NCBI GenBank assembly: GCA_002633005.1 | Contig: NMRA01000381.1 | Location: forward strand, 121,057-185,056 | From: Phoronis australis | Lineage: Eukaryota > Phoronida > Phoronidae | Direction: 5' to 3' | Length of the DNA: 64,000 bases | Shown here: positions 40,801 through 53,200 of the stretch, piece after piece | Numbering within the stretch: the stretch's first letter is position 1 | Layout: every line of letters begins with the position of its first letter | The notes under the pieces: generated by a model | Told to the model about the DNA's origin: nothing | Seen by the model: only the letters and a program-made list of their open reading frames with translations | Database searches by the model: none | Position numbers and translations under genes: made by a program

Positions 40801-42727
40801 ACAATTTTAGGCGATTAAAATCGACTGGAATACTCCTGATGCCCATATTGTCCTGGCACTGAACTCACTTGTCATGATAACCAAGTGGTCTGAAGTAATG
40901 TCAGTTCATCCCAAGACCAGAGAGTCTTTCCCAGTAAGGAACAAGAAGAGACTGACTTCATGACAGTAAGTGACCTGATCAAAAATTGCTTTTTGACAAA
41001 AGGCGTGATTTTATTTCATATCTCAGTAAGATTCAGACTGGAACATTGGATACATCTGGAGACATAAAGAGAATTAGAGATTTATGCAGACATAATGAGA
41101 ATTAGAGATTCATGAAAACCAACTGAGCATGTTAACAATGCACCAACGATTGCTAATGAATAATAATGCAGGCATAAAAGAAATCAGTGGAGCAGAAATC
41201 TCCCTGTATAACAACTCAATAGATACCAGGAGTTTGCTTAAGGCAAACTGGATGCACTACAAAATATAGTTAATAAAAAGCAGACTGGGGCTAGTTACTA
41301 AGAAGGTATAAACAATCTTTTATGCCTTCTAGAATTTCTCTTGCCAGAAGTTCTCAACATATTTAATTGACAGCAATACCTTTGCTGCATTTGACGCCAA
41401 CCCATGTGTCAAAAGAAACATGTTTGGAAACTTGAGGGTTAGTAAAAACGTGTACAGCTAAGCATGTCTTTGAAGGCAACAAGCCACAAAAAGAACGCGC
41501 AAAGTAATAAGGCCTCATCTTTCCAAGAAACGATATAAACCAGTTTCAGTTCAGAGCATGGTATGTTCCAGTCACAGAACAGTAGAACATGACACCACAC
41601 CACTGAGCAATGATAATTTCGTGCCAGAAAATTATGAGTAAAATGTCAAAAAAACGCATTCAAGGGAACCCACTAGGTCAAGGGTTACAGATTGAGGGGG
41701 TTCCAAGATTTGGGGTTGTGAGGATTGAGGGGGTGTTTAGAACAACGCAGAATCAAGTCCAGCATGCCTCTCACAGTCAAGTCTGTTCGTACTTTCTGTC
41801 TCTGCTTCTAGTTTATCCTTGAGCAAGTAGTGACTCTTTATAAGAGCATTACCAGCCCTACAAATCTAACAAACCACACGTGAATGAAATCAGTAGCACT
41901 GCCAATCAGTACAAGCATCTACAAGCAGAAGTCACTGAATCAAATGGAAAAATGTGACACCAGTCCTTACCTAAACGAGAGTGTTACCTTTTAATGTATG
42001 TTGGTAAATTTGTTGTATTTTGTTTATTTTGAGTGAAAGGTATTTTGCATCTTTTTAGTTGATTTTTATACAAAAGGAAGTGAGACTGTAAGCAAGTTAA
42101 ACAATTCGAACACTATGTCTGACTAGCTACCATAAATCGCTGTTACATTACCCTAGTTAATTACTTGTTTCTGGCATCACAACTGAAGCCTAGGCAAATT
42201 GTTATGTAATTGGACTGGATGAAAACTGTGGGCACTCAGTCATTAAGTGCCGTGCAGTTATCACAACTGAAACTGATGGAAAACAGCTCTTATTCTATCA
42301 ACCACTTACGTTTTTGGAACTTGCTTGAGCTTTGTCACACTTCCAGTTTGAGGAACTCCTATTTTTATTAAATTATTTTTTCATAACATATCTTGAAAAG
42401 TTCAAAACACTGCTCATAGCAAGTGAAATATGCCAAATTGTCCAAAAGGGCTTTCAAAAAGGTAGAATTTTCCTTTAATCCATACTAATAGCCAATACAC
42501 AGAAACGCTCACATAAAATTATGATTTCTTTGGTCAGAAACCACTAAACTTGAGATTCAACAAAAAATTGACCAAATTTAAAGGTGCATGTTTGGTAAAA
42601 TTTAAGTACTGTTAAATGCAGTGTAAAAGAGTTTTTGAGATTTCCTCTTGAACAGTTATGTATCAAACAAAATTTGGTCATGTCATTGATATCGTTGTTT
42701 TGCTAGGAATGTACTTTTCTTTGTTTT
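37871..42727. other. Gene-free intergenic stretch
   Basis: Open frames here are short (up to about 93 codons) and show no family motif, coding-like conservation or linked splice signals that I can trust. No tRNA, array or terminal inverted repeat pair stands out. G/C runs near 40033 and 31138 are simple homopolymers. Confidence 0.5.
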
Positions 42728-42880
42728 TACAAATTTAATTAAAAAGACATGGTCACATAATCTAATTAATGGCAGATTGCTATAAAGTCAAAAATCAAAT
42801 TCTATTGTCTTTCTACTTTCAGAACGCATGTCACCTTTCACTGAGTCAAAATCCAGTTTTGTAGACATGCTCCAAAAGGT
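42728..42880. repeat. Diverged dispersed repeat, copy B (partner at 8030-8185)
   Basis: Same-orientation partner of 8030-8185, sharing the AAGTCAAAAATCAAATTCT core and flanking blocks. Family unknown. Confidence 0.55.
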
Positions 42881-45800
42881 CTCTTCACCTGTGTCAAAAG
42901 TACAATATAGGCATTCAATAAAACCAACATAATGCTACAGGTCTGTTAAATTTACAATGAAGACCCAACCAAACATGCTTGTCATTTGTCAAGTCTTGGG
43001 AAAACCATTTTAACAGTTCTGATTTTCCAGTGTACTACAAGTATGACTGGGACAATTCAGTTGGTGTCCTCCTAGGTGAGTAATTCAGCTATGTGTGCTC
43101 ACATGTCATGAAATTGAGGTTTTAGGAAATGAAGACACTGTGGTTTCGTTTCAACTCAACATAGCACATGGTGCAGTCTGTGAATGATAACGCCATATTT
43201 CCTTGTGTGTAGGTATCATGATCTTATCACTATAATAAATGAAGTGTCTGTGCAGCCTTATCAACACATTTCAGGTTCAGCTGAATGAGGTACACATCAT
43301 ACAAGAGGATCCACAACATTGAATAAACTTTTCACACTTTCTCAAGTCACGATGTGCCAGAAGGTGGCAGCAGCATTTTGCTATAACTTAGCACGTCCAC
43401 TAATTGTGAGCCAATAGGAGCTTTCACTGGTAGTTTATATTCCTTTGAAACATGGCACAACAAGTAAGAAATTCCCTCTGTCTGGTTACAAAGAAAACAG
43501 CCAAGGAAAGAGTAACAAGTGTTGACAGACTCCACTGAACTCTCCTCCACACCATGGTAGGAGGGTGTCACAGTCAAAATCTAGACAACTAGGAAAATAG
43601 GTCCCAAGACAAAATCAAATGATAAACTTTGGGCAATACCGTACCCTCAGGTCACCACATTTATTGCCCCTTTTGTGGAGGTAACCACTTTTGTTTAACC
43701 TAACGGAGAAAATACCTGGACATATCCTTGATATCTACTGCAACACAACACGACAACGCTTACTTAGACGATCCTGAAATGGGTAAAGGAACCATCTGAG
43801 TTGGTACTTACAATGGTACAATGGTAAAATAAAAAACACAGTTGGCAAGATATTCATAGAACACGAAGAACCGTCTTGGGTCACAGACATAAAAGTTGCT
43901 CTTAACCAGAGCCACCTCAGCACAATAAAAGAAGTCATCTACAGTCATGTACACACAATGAGTAAAGTACATCCACAATACTACTAAACATTGCAACAAC
44001 TCCTTCCAATAGCAACTTGTTCTGAGATAACTGATATTGTGTGTGGCACTTGATGCAGAGCTTTAGCATGACTCAGGGCCACTAACAACTAGGAATATTA
44101 TGGATGTCACCTCTAAAGAAATAGTTCTATAATTTCCTTTTACTCCGGAGTGCCCTTCCCTTGATGGATCCCACCCTAAGAATGTTTTAATACAATTTCG
44201 ACAGGCATGCAGCTGAAAAATTAGGATTACTACCCATTTAGAGAGTGGTCTCAAAGAAAAGGATCCATTTGTAGGAATAATTGTCCATTTAAAAGGAATT
44301 TGTTCTAGAAACACCACCCTTTGTAGGTTTAATTCCATCAACCAATTGAAACCCTATATGTGCAGAATCTTGGACAGTGGTAGAAGCATAAGAAAAAATG
44401 CCATATTGTCAAAAATTTCAGGGGAGTCACGGACATAAAATGGAACATTCGCTTCCTATTTTATGAACTCCGAATCGACGAGACTCAATTCGATCTCAAT
44501 GCAAGTTGACACGCGAATAGGTTTCCCGAAATTGATTTTTATTGTCAAGTTGCGAAAACATTCGCCAAGTTGGCTGGCCTTAGCTCTACCATCGCCAGTG
44601 CCGCTCAGAATTCGCCAATGGCGAGCGGCTAGCGGCTAGGGCCAACCGAGCTATGGAAGGATTAAATCAAAAAAGGCACAGTTTCATTGGCCATTGTGTT
44701 GGAAAAGGCATCCTTTTGTTGGGAAACTTGTCATTAAAAAGTTAACGATCGAAGCAGCACAACCGTATACCTACCCTTTGAGAGTACCCCCCAGGTCCTC
44801 ACAAGTAGACACTGGTGTATCCTCTTAAAGACTTGAATTTTACTTACTGAACACACATCTCAGCAGTCATGAAAAGGAAATTCGAAAGAAAAATTGAGAT
44901 TTTTTAATGATGTCTAGAACTATTTTGAATGTCATTGAGTAATTTGTAAGTCAAAAATAAACATGGATTTAAGGGCTACTTGCAAAATATTTGCTGTTTG
45001 CAAGTCAAGTGTGCGACAAAAGGCGACAATGAAAGAGACTGTATCACAAAAACCCATCAATGAACAGTTTAGATTTTATAAGACAAGTTAATTACAGAGG
45101 AGCAGTTACACCGCCAACTCACTAAAACTAAACCATACCAGAATATTGTGCATCACTAGACAATACAGTAACTGCTCTACAATATCGCAAATTCTAATTT
45201 TACCAAAAACAATATTTTATCTTTCTGTTAATTAGAACATGGTGCAATGGCCACATTTTTACTTTCTATACACTCATACCCCTTCTGAATGCATCCTGAT
45301 CTATCGTATTTCTAAAATTATTTCAAAATTAGGCATTTTTATCTGTTTAAAAACAGTCAGCCGCTTTCCAACACCTTTCTGTTAATTCACACATTGGTTG
45401 CGGATGATTTGTTAACTTTCTATTCATTTCTTACATTGGCCTTTCCAGACAATCTATAGTTCATAATTCACTCAATCCTGTCTCTTGAAGAAAATAATTA
45501 TTTTATTTTGTGCGAATATGCAAAGTGATTCCTGTAATATTTCGTTCTTATGAGTGGCGAAATACAAGCAGTTTCACTCCCTGAAATGATAACAAAAACG
45601 GCACGCTATCTGCAAAGGGGTCATTTTCTCCAGCAGATAGTACGTTTCCTCACTACCCATGTAACTTTTAAACACTTTCACTAACTTAAACAATGTGGGG
45701 AAAAACAAAGGCCTCTTACCCTGCGCACAAGGTGTATACATTGAAGTAATGGCTACATAAGTGGTCGCGAAAATGCCAGCAGTTTTGTGGTACAACAAAC

Positions 45801-47929
45801 CTCCAGCAAAGCTGACCTTGGTGACCATTCCACATTACTGGCGTTTTTGCTGCTAGTCACAGAGCTAGCAAATTTGCTACCATTTTAACCAGCATTCCAA
45901 CCCGTATATACTAATAAGAGAATGTGATTGAAAACAATTCCATGATCGGAAGGTCTGACAATGAAGATTAAGAACTTGAGTGACAACATTTTGAATACAT
46001 TTTGGCTGATCTGCTATCAAGCACTGTCATTCTACTGCCTGACATTAACCGCTGAGTCCTTGACTCGATTGTTTGAGCACCGTATAGGGGCATATTTAGG
46101 TCCACAGGTCTACATGCGAAGCTGCATCTAAACCTAGAATTAGGTACATCTAAACGAGAACCATTTGAGAGTGATGGTTGGGATAGAATAATATGCCTAG
46201 ACACACTGCATGTTCATGTATTTAGTTTGAAACTGATTTTTAAATTTAAAATACTTATTTTTGTTTTTTAATTGAAAATTGTAGGCATGTTCAATGGTTT
46301 TACCGGGAATGTTAATTCAATGGGTTTACTCAATCAAACTTTTTTTTAATTTCCTTCCAAATGTCATACAGCATCCATGTCAGGTTCAACATTATCCAAA
46401 TCTTATGCTAACATGATTTGCACGCAAGTGGACAAGAAAGTGTGCACTGTTTACCACAAAGTATCCAGCGAAGTCCTCAGCACATCAAAGGTTTGATGTC
46501 ACCATCACAGATTGAAGTGAGCTATTCATGGGCTTGACTAATTGTGTTGGATGAGATAATTGTGGTCATAAACCAACACGCCCGTTTAGCGTAGGAGTTT
46601 CAAGTCAAAAAACGAACAATAAGTACGGCAAAATGACTGTTTTTTGAAATTGAAAAGTAAATAGTAGCCATTTTTAAATTTTTAAAATCAATGCTTTGTT
46701 CGAGAAATTAGCAAATCGGTTTTCTTCAACATCGCGGCTAAGCCACTAGCATTACTTTGTGAATAGATTAGGACAGGTTAGTCATAATTTGGTTTAGGGT
46801 CACTTTAACGTTGGAGTAACAAAGCGCCAAATGTTAGCGTAGGAGTTGTCTCATAATTAATAATGTACCAGTTTTGTTAATCCTTTATGAATATAAAAAT
46901 ACCAATGCCAGTTTTGCAACAGTTGGTCACTGACGTGTACTCTTGGCTGTTATTCCTACATAAAAATTCACAAGTGAGCCTAACAAAATGTTATCTTATT
47001 CATAACTTATAATTTAGGAAATTTGCTGTCAAATCAAATTCCATAAAAATGTTTCGCAGGGGCAAGATCATGCGCTTTTCTCAGGAATAATTAAGGCACA
47101 TACCTGTAACTATAACAAGTTATGCAAAGGACACGCGCCTGTGCCTTTAGGTGGAACTTAGGCACATGCATACATGCAAAACATTTAAGTAAACAATTTT
47201 CTTTGAAAATTTTGCATTATTTCACATATATAGGCGTAAATACAAGCATTAACGATAGTACTAATACAATTAATTTTTACAAAACCTCATTATCTAAATT
47301 TTAATTTCCAATAGCTTTAAAAAGTCAAAAATAAACTAATAGCTTTTTTCTACTAGATAGCATCCACATATTGGAACCCGTCTTGTGGCAAGACAGCAAT
47401 AGAGTAATACATGTACGAGTCCATGCATTTGTAGTTGTAGGGGGATTTGATCCAGCGAGAATTTCCAACTTATTTAGCCTACAAATTCTCTTCGACATCA
47501 CACCATCAAATTGCCAATATTGTGTGGTAGGATTTAACAAATGATTAACATGAAAATGTTCGCCTCAAAATAACTACGAATGAAAGAAATATTGAGCTTA
47601 TAAATCTCCACGTTAACTCCGCCGAACCAGCACCCCAGAATTAGATATTGGGTCAACTTAAAGGCACTTCCATGCTCTCACGAACACTAAAGAGATATTT
47701 GCTGGATTTTCTCTTCTTGAAGCAGACATTAAAGCGTACATAAACCTGCCTTCTAAAACAAAAAACAACTTTTGATTTTATCATTTTTAAAACCGCAATA
47801 CACTGGTCTCAGTCAATTTGGATGTGATTTTAGGGCTTAGAAAAAAGTGTCAGTTTGTCAGTGCTTGAGACCAGGCTCTTGCAAACCCACAAATCACTTC
47901 TAAACTAAGAAAAGAACAAGATGAGGCCA
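42881..47929. other. Gene-free intergenic stretch
   Basis: I see no exon, RNA gene or clear mobile element. A GC-richer patch at about 44570-44660 has an imperfect inverted repeat (TTGGCTGGCCTTAG with CTAGGGCCAACCGAG) and a weak tRNA-like A-box on the minus strand, too poor to call. Confidence 0.5.
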
Positions 47930-47956
47930 ATATCAGTGGCAGATTTAGATGCCCCC

Positions 47957-48052
47957 CCCACTCCCCTANGCAGTAGTCGGGGGTGCGAATGTCTGAGAGG
48001 CAAAATCCTGACTAATACTCTGCCTGGGACCCCCTAACTCAAAATCCTGGAT
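47957..48052. mobile_element. hAT-like MITE remnant (approximate limits)
   Basis: The right side, read on the minus strand from about 48052, begins CAGGGGCGGATCCAGGATTT and continues TGAGTTAGGGGG. The left side (about 47934 onward) begins CAGTGGCAGATTTAGAT, a diverged inverted match. A single N at 47969 interrupts it. The same end sequence appears at 51558. The end resembles widespread hAT-type termini; no clean 8-bp duplication is visible. Confidence 0.5.
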
Positions 48053-50449
48053 CCGCCCCTGAATACAACAGTGGAACAAGGTCTTAAATCAAATTTGCTT
48101 TATGGACGGAACACAAATTTATAACCACTTAACCTTTTGTGAAATTTGACTTTTTAAAACAAAGAGTCTTTGGTACAATCAACCATAGTCCTGTAGTCGT
48201 GGTTGAATAAAAAATAATTCATGCTGTGGTGCTATGCATTTTGGAAGCACATGGAGAATTTAATGAACTCATGTTATGAAGGCCTAAACAAATTTTTATT
48301 CCACCATGCCAGATAGGCCTACTTCAACCTAACCCGACCGACCGGCCAAAAAGAATATTCAAAGGTTCATGTGAAGGTGTTTGTAGCAGACGACAATAAT
48401 TTCGAAGATGGACATTTACACACAAAACTAGAATTATTGATCTCGCCAGTTCGACGAATTCCACAAGCACCCTGTCAAGTGTAACAGATCATCTGACACA
48501 GATTTCCTCCCGAGTATGACACGCATATTAACCCGACCATGTCATGTTGCAGAATCCGATTAGACCTTTTCATGCTTTCAGGCGACAATTCTGTGATTTA
48601 GTTAACATTTCTCCATAGTATTCAACGCAGTAGTAACTTACCTATCGTCCCGAACGAGACATTTCAGCAATGGTTGAGATTGGGCGACGTTCAACTGATT
48701 CTATCAGGTTTTATGAGGTCTTTACGCTTGATGTGAACGCATGAGTAAACAGGCCACATATAGATTATTGCTACGAGCGCTGAAAGATACTTAAGGTATG
48801 TTTGAGGCTGAAATTTGATTTTAATTGATCTCAATATTGCAATTCTTATTAAAGTTTGCAAGAAATTAAAAAAATATTCTTGTATATACTGAAAGTATGC
48901 TGAAATTAAGAATTACTTGTGGATGATAGTGATTCCAGCCTTTTGATGTATATTGACACCCCCATAGCAAAGTTGACTGAACCTCAATTTAGTATTGGAT
49001 AACAGCAAGATTCAGTTGAGTGAGCCTTGACAAGCTTTATTCAGACTCAATGCCCAGCCAGGCGCAAATATGCATTGGCCTGGAAAGCTTAAATAATAAC
49101 GGACCTTTTGTGTGGTTTCTATTTCCTTTTTAATCGATAACAAAGGCCTTTTGTTAGGCCACTGAACATTAAGGAGTATAGATTATTTTTGGTGTAAAAG
49201 CTCTTATTTCACAACCGTTCACGTATGTAATAGGGATTTATAACTGAAGAACGTCAGGTACGAAAACAGGTGACTTTTGTGATGTCGTATAGGAAATAAA
49301 ATCAAACGCTTAATTCATAAGGCATGGCAAATGCTTTGCATCACCGTTTCCTAATGAGTTTGTGATGTCATGCATGAAGGGCTTATGAATAGCATGCCTT
49401 TTAATGATAAGCTGGTCGAGACGATTTATGTGCATTGGTTGTTAGTCATGCGAGAAAATATTTATATTATTCATGGTCTTATGTAATATTCTTCGTATGT
49501 ACACCAAATGAAAAGAGAAAACCACAATAAACCGACGCATAAATCATCTCTTGTCTAGGAACTCACCGGACCTTTTAGAAGCTCAATACTCAGTTCCTCC
49601 AATCACCTTGACTGCCTGGTCGTATTTTACAAAACAATCGGCAATGAGTTGGTGCTCTCTCAACCATATAAAGTTATTGCACTATAACCCTGGGCCAGCT
49701 TTAACTTGTACCACATTAATTGGGATTCTTATTTTGTTCACGTAAATGGAACATTCATAAAAACTCGGTGCAGTTGATATTCAGCTGAGTGCCGGATTGT
49801 TTGAATAGCTGAGTACGGAAGAAACAGATCCGGAAGTCCCATTACGTAGTGTAACTAATTTGGTCCCATTTTTAGGCAAGTAAATGTTGCTTCTACTACA
49901 ACTTTCCCCATGAAAAGCTATCGTGTCAGATGGTTGTTGGGGATGGCGACTTTTGTGTGACGTTCCTCTACCAATGCTGACGGATGTAAAACACAAAGTA
50001 CAGCACTTAACAAAGAGCAAGTGCGAGATTCGTGCACAAAGGTAATACACGCATACTAAGTTTGCGTACTTCGTTGAATGGTCCGACATAAAACTAATTA
50101 TGTAACCTAGCTACTTTAATAGCAGAGTACAACTTATTACTCTTATTACTCTGAAATCTGGGGTATTTTTCGACATTTTTTTCACTTCATGAAATAAAAC
50201 CATGCAAAATCACACCTCGCACTTGTGCGTTGCCCATTATCCCCTGGTCATTTTCAAACTCTTTTCAGTTATATTGCTTATGCATAATTGAACATTTTCA
50301 TGTTGGTACCAGTTATTGTTTGAAGTTACCTCCATCTCATAATACTTGGTAGGACACTTGTTATTTTTTAAATTCATTTTTGCATGAGACCCCGCGGATG
50401 AGGAAAAAGTAAACCCAATACATTCAGCGTTTGATTAGATGAAATTTCA

Positions 50450-53200
50450 GACGTTCAGTGTAAACGGCGAGCGCGAGCAAAAACAATCAACTGGAATTAG
50501 ATGATGATCAAACGGTTCCGCTTCAAGTAACCGAGCTTTAATTGTTTCTATGGCTTCCGGCAAACTCTTCGGAGTCTTAACGTAGCCAACAATGACGGAC
50601 ATAATGCCGCAAGCAGGTGTTGACACGCCAAGACAGTTTAAGACTAACCAAGGAGTTCATCACATGTTATTTTACGTACTTGAGTCCTATATACGTGCTG
50701 CAGCACTCTGCTGTGTCGTATAAAAAGGGAATTCCAGAAAATTTTCAGGTTGGCGCATGACGCCAAATTGCTCAGCCACCGTGACGGCTATGGCTGGACA
50801 GCGGCAAAAGACGCGCCGCGATTGGAACTTGAATGTTGGGGTCCACTGACTCGGTAAGCCTACCTGTAGGTCAAATCATTACTTTATATGCAAAACAACA
50901 TTAATTGTTTGCGTGACTTTCCTGTTACCCGCCTTCATTAGTCATTCTTTGAAGTATTTCACACCCGCCGTGTCCCACTGTCAAGCCTAAAGGTACCTAA
51001 ACTACATGGTCAACGGACTCAAAAACACGGGAACGGACGCATGAACACGACTCACGTACCGGCAAACACCGTCCACTGACTCACAAACACGGGAACGGAC
51101 TCACAAAACACGATCCACGCACCCAAATACACTGTGTGTGTCATCAGCTTATGCTCTATGGTGGCATTACTGCGGCATATCTTCGCTTGAGAATGAAACA
51201 AGTATGTTTCGAAATATCGTGTGCCTTTTAATTATGTCGCTGGGTCAGTTACTTATTCCGTTGAGAGTAGAGTTTTATTACGAAGATATGAGCGTAACGG
51301 AATAAAGACTGTGAACAATGAAAAGTGTCATGTGTTCATTCAATTCTGTATATCCGGCGAAAACAACATAAAAATAATAAATTTTGCTGGTATGCGTCGT
51401 TTACTTTATGGTTCCATTCTTATGTCATGGATAGGCTAGTTTGAACCCCCATGGCCAGGAGTGCTTTCAGTAACGCTAGGACCTACGCTATGGCCTAGCT
51501 AAAATCTAGCTAAAGTCTAGCTAAAGTCACGTGTTCTCACTTAAAATATACGGCAGTCAGGGGCGGATGCAGGATTTTGAGTTAGGGGGGCCAGGGCACG
51601 GGAATAACCAGGCCGGCCTCGAATGTTTGGGGTTGCGGACCTTTTGACTAAAAAAAAAGGTAAACGCGGTTTGTTCAGTTTGTTCAGGGCCTATGCGTTG
51701 TTTATTCACCCCCGACGAGACCCTGCTTGCGCGCACTCGAACTCCCAAGTGGTATCTGGTAGAATTTGTAAGTCTTGCTTTTTAGCGAGGTCCTAGCTGA
51801 GCGGGAGGCAGATCTACAGTCAGGGGCCGCGGTGTCCAACTCCTTTTCACAGATGACGCAGTAGGCAAACGCCGACTTTGGGTCGCGATCTTTCGGTCTG
51901 CTCTCCATTTATAGTTGGCTTTCACCAGGCGAATTTAGGGACAAGTCACGGCTAAATCCGCTACTACAGCGTGTCTGACTATGAATGAAAGCCATGTTTT
52001 AAGACACCAACTGAGGGTACCTCTGGAGCGTGACCCGGGGGGCTTGGGACTGGGAAAACATGTCAACCGAGAACTAAGCAGCAGCCCAACAAGAGCTACA
52101 ATGGCATTCAGTTTTAAAGCGCCCGGCCGACCACTCTTCGTTAGGAGGCGCTGTGGCGTAATGTTGCCCAACTAGCAACGGCAGCAGTGCCGAAACATAG
52201 CACCCTCGACGGTTTGCACTAGACCTATAGGCTGCCGGGCAACTTTTTCAAGCCCGTTTTCACTAAATAGCCATTATTTTCGTGCATTCCTTTTGGTGAT
52301 ACGGACGTCTAACTTTATCTTTTAAAGCGTTTTCGTGAATTTGGCCATATTCCACTTTTGATAAAAGGCCGCGTTTCTCATAACACGGTCGAGGGCGTAT
52401 TCATTTGGCGGCAAATTGATCAACCTACACGGCAAAAATGGCACTGGCGAAGGAAAACTAAGTAAAAGGTAATGTTATTTTACGCAATTAATTTGATGAG
52501 AAAAGATGCCCGAGACTATCTCTGGCCGGGCATTTCGTCGAGAGCTTTGAGACCTGAGACCGTTTACCACGATCGACCGGCCGGGTCCGACTCGCTAAAG
52601 CAGACGGCGCATCTTGCAGTTGTGATGTCAAAATTACAACGGCACTCACGCGAATGAACATCATGCAGCCCCCAATAATTTGCAGGCGTCGGAACCGTGG
52701 CAACCGGCATAGGCGTGGTGTCAAGAGGACGTTCTTTGTCAACCACCAGTACTACCCACGACCTTTGCGGGTACGGCCAGGACATTGTTGTTAGGCGGTC
52801 CCATTTTAGTGCAGCTCGGATCGTCTAAACGAAACGTGGAAACGTGAACCTACTCATCAACACGTATTTCGGAGAGACTTGTAAAGCACACGGTCTTTTG
52901 CAGAGCACATTAATTCGATGGATGCCGGGTCTAAATTCAAGAAGACAGTGTAGTAGGCACCCATCCCTGGCAATTAGAGATAATGGAGTGATCTGTCGCA
53001 TGTCACTAATGAGAACCTGATAAGCCAATCATCAATTGCTGCTCATCTCAGATGAGTCCTGTTTTTTTTTTTAATTATAGAGCCATCTCATGGAGCCTAG
53101 CTCTTAGAGGGAGCCCGTTGACGGCATCCGTGTGGCCACACGTGTTTTAATTGATAACTTCTTAAGGAGCCTTTCACGGTGAGAGGGTCCATTCAGTTGA
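50450..53200. promoter_or_regulatory. Locally GC- and CpG-richer stretch, candidate distal promoter or enhancer region
   Basis: Compared with the AT-rich flanks, this stretch is visibly richer in G+C and in CG dinucleotides (for example around 50760-50830, 51830-52060 and 52520-52760). It contains a consensus TATAAAAAG on the plus strand at 50719-50727 and imperfect repeats of ACGGGAACGGACTCACAAA type at about 51010-51115. No exon of a known family is found. It could hold a promoter, for example for untranslated Pax exons or a non-coding transcript; this is inference from composition only. Confidence 0.3.
51558..51600 (+). mobile_element. Single hAT-like terminus
   Basis: CAGGGGCGGATGCAGGATTT followed by TGAGTTAGGGGGG matches the terminus seen at 48052 on the other strand. 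I could not find its partner end, so it is either truncated or part of an element whose other end has decayed. Confidence 0.5.

Noticed and set aside
44570-44660. tRNA or SINE head on the minus strand
   Set aside because: An A-box-like TAGCTCGGTTGG is present, but there is no B-box at a sensible distance and the stem does not close.
50757-50852. Short plus-strand ORF after the TATA box at 50719, ending near a GTAAGC donor
   Set aside because: Thirty codons without a recognisable motif and no acceptor exon that continues it; composition alone could explain the TATA match.
51702-51908. Minus-strand 68-codon ORF with a C-x2-C pattern (YCVICEKELD), perhaps a zinc-finger of a transposase
   Set aside because: There is only one half of a possible metal site, no continuing transposase frame, and no matching element ends; too little to call.
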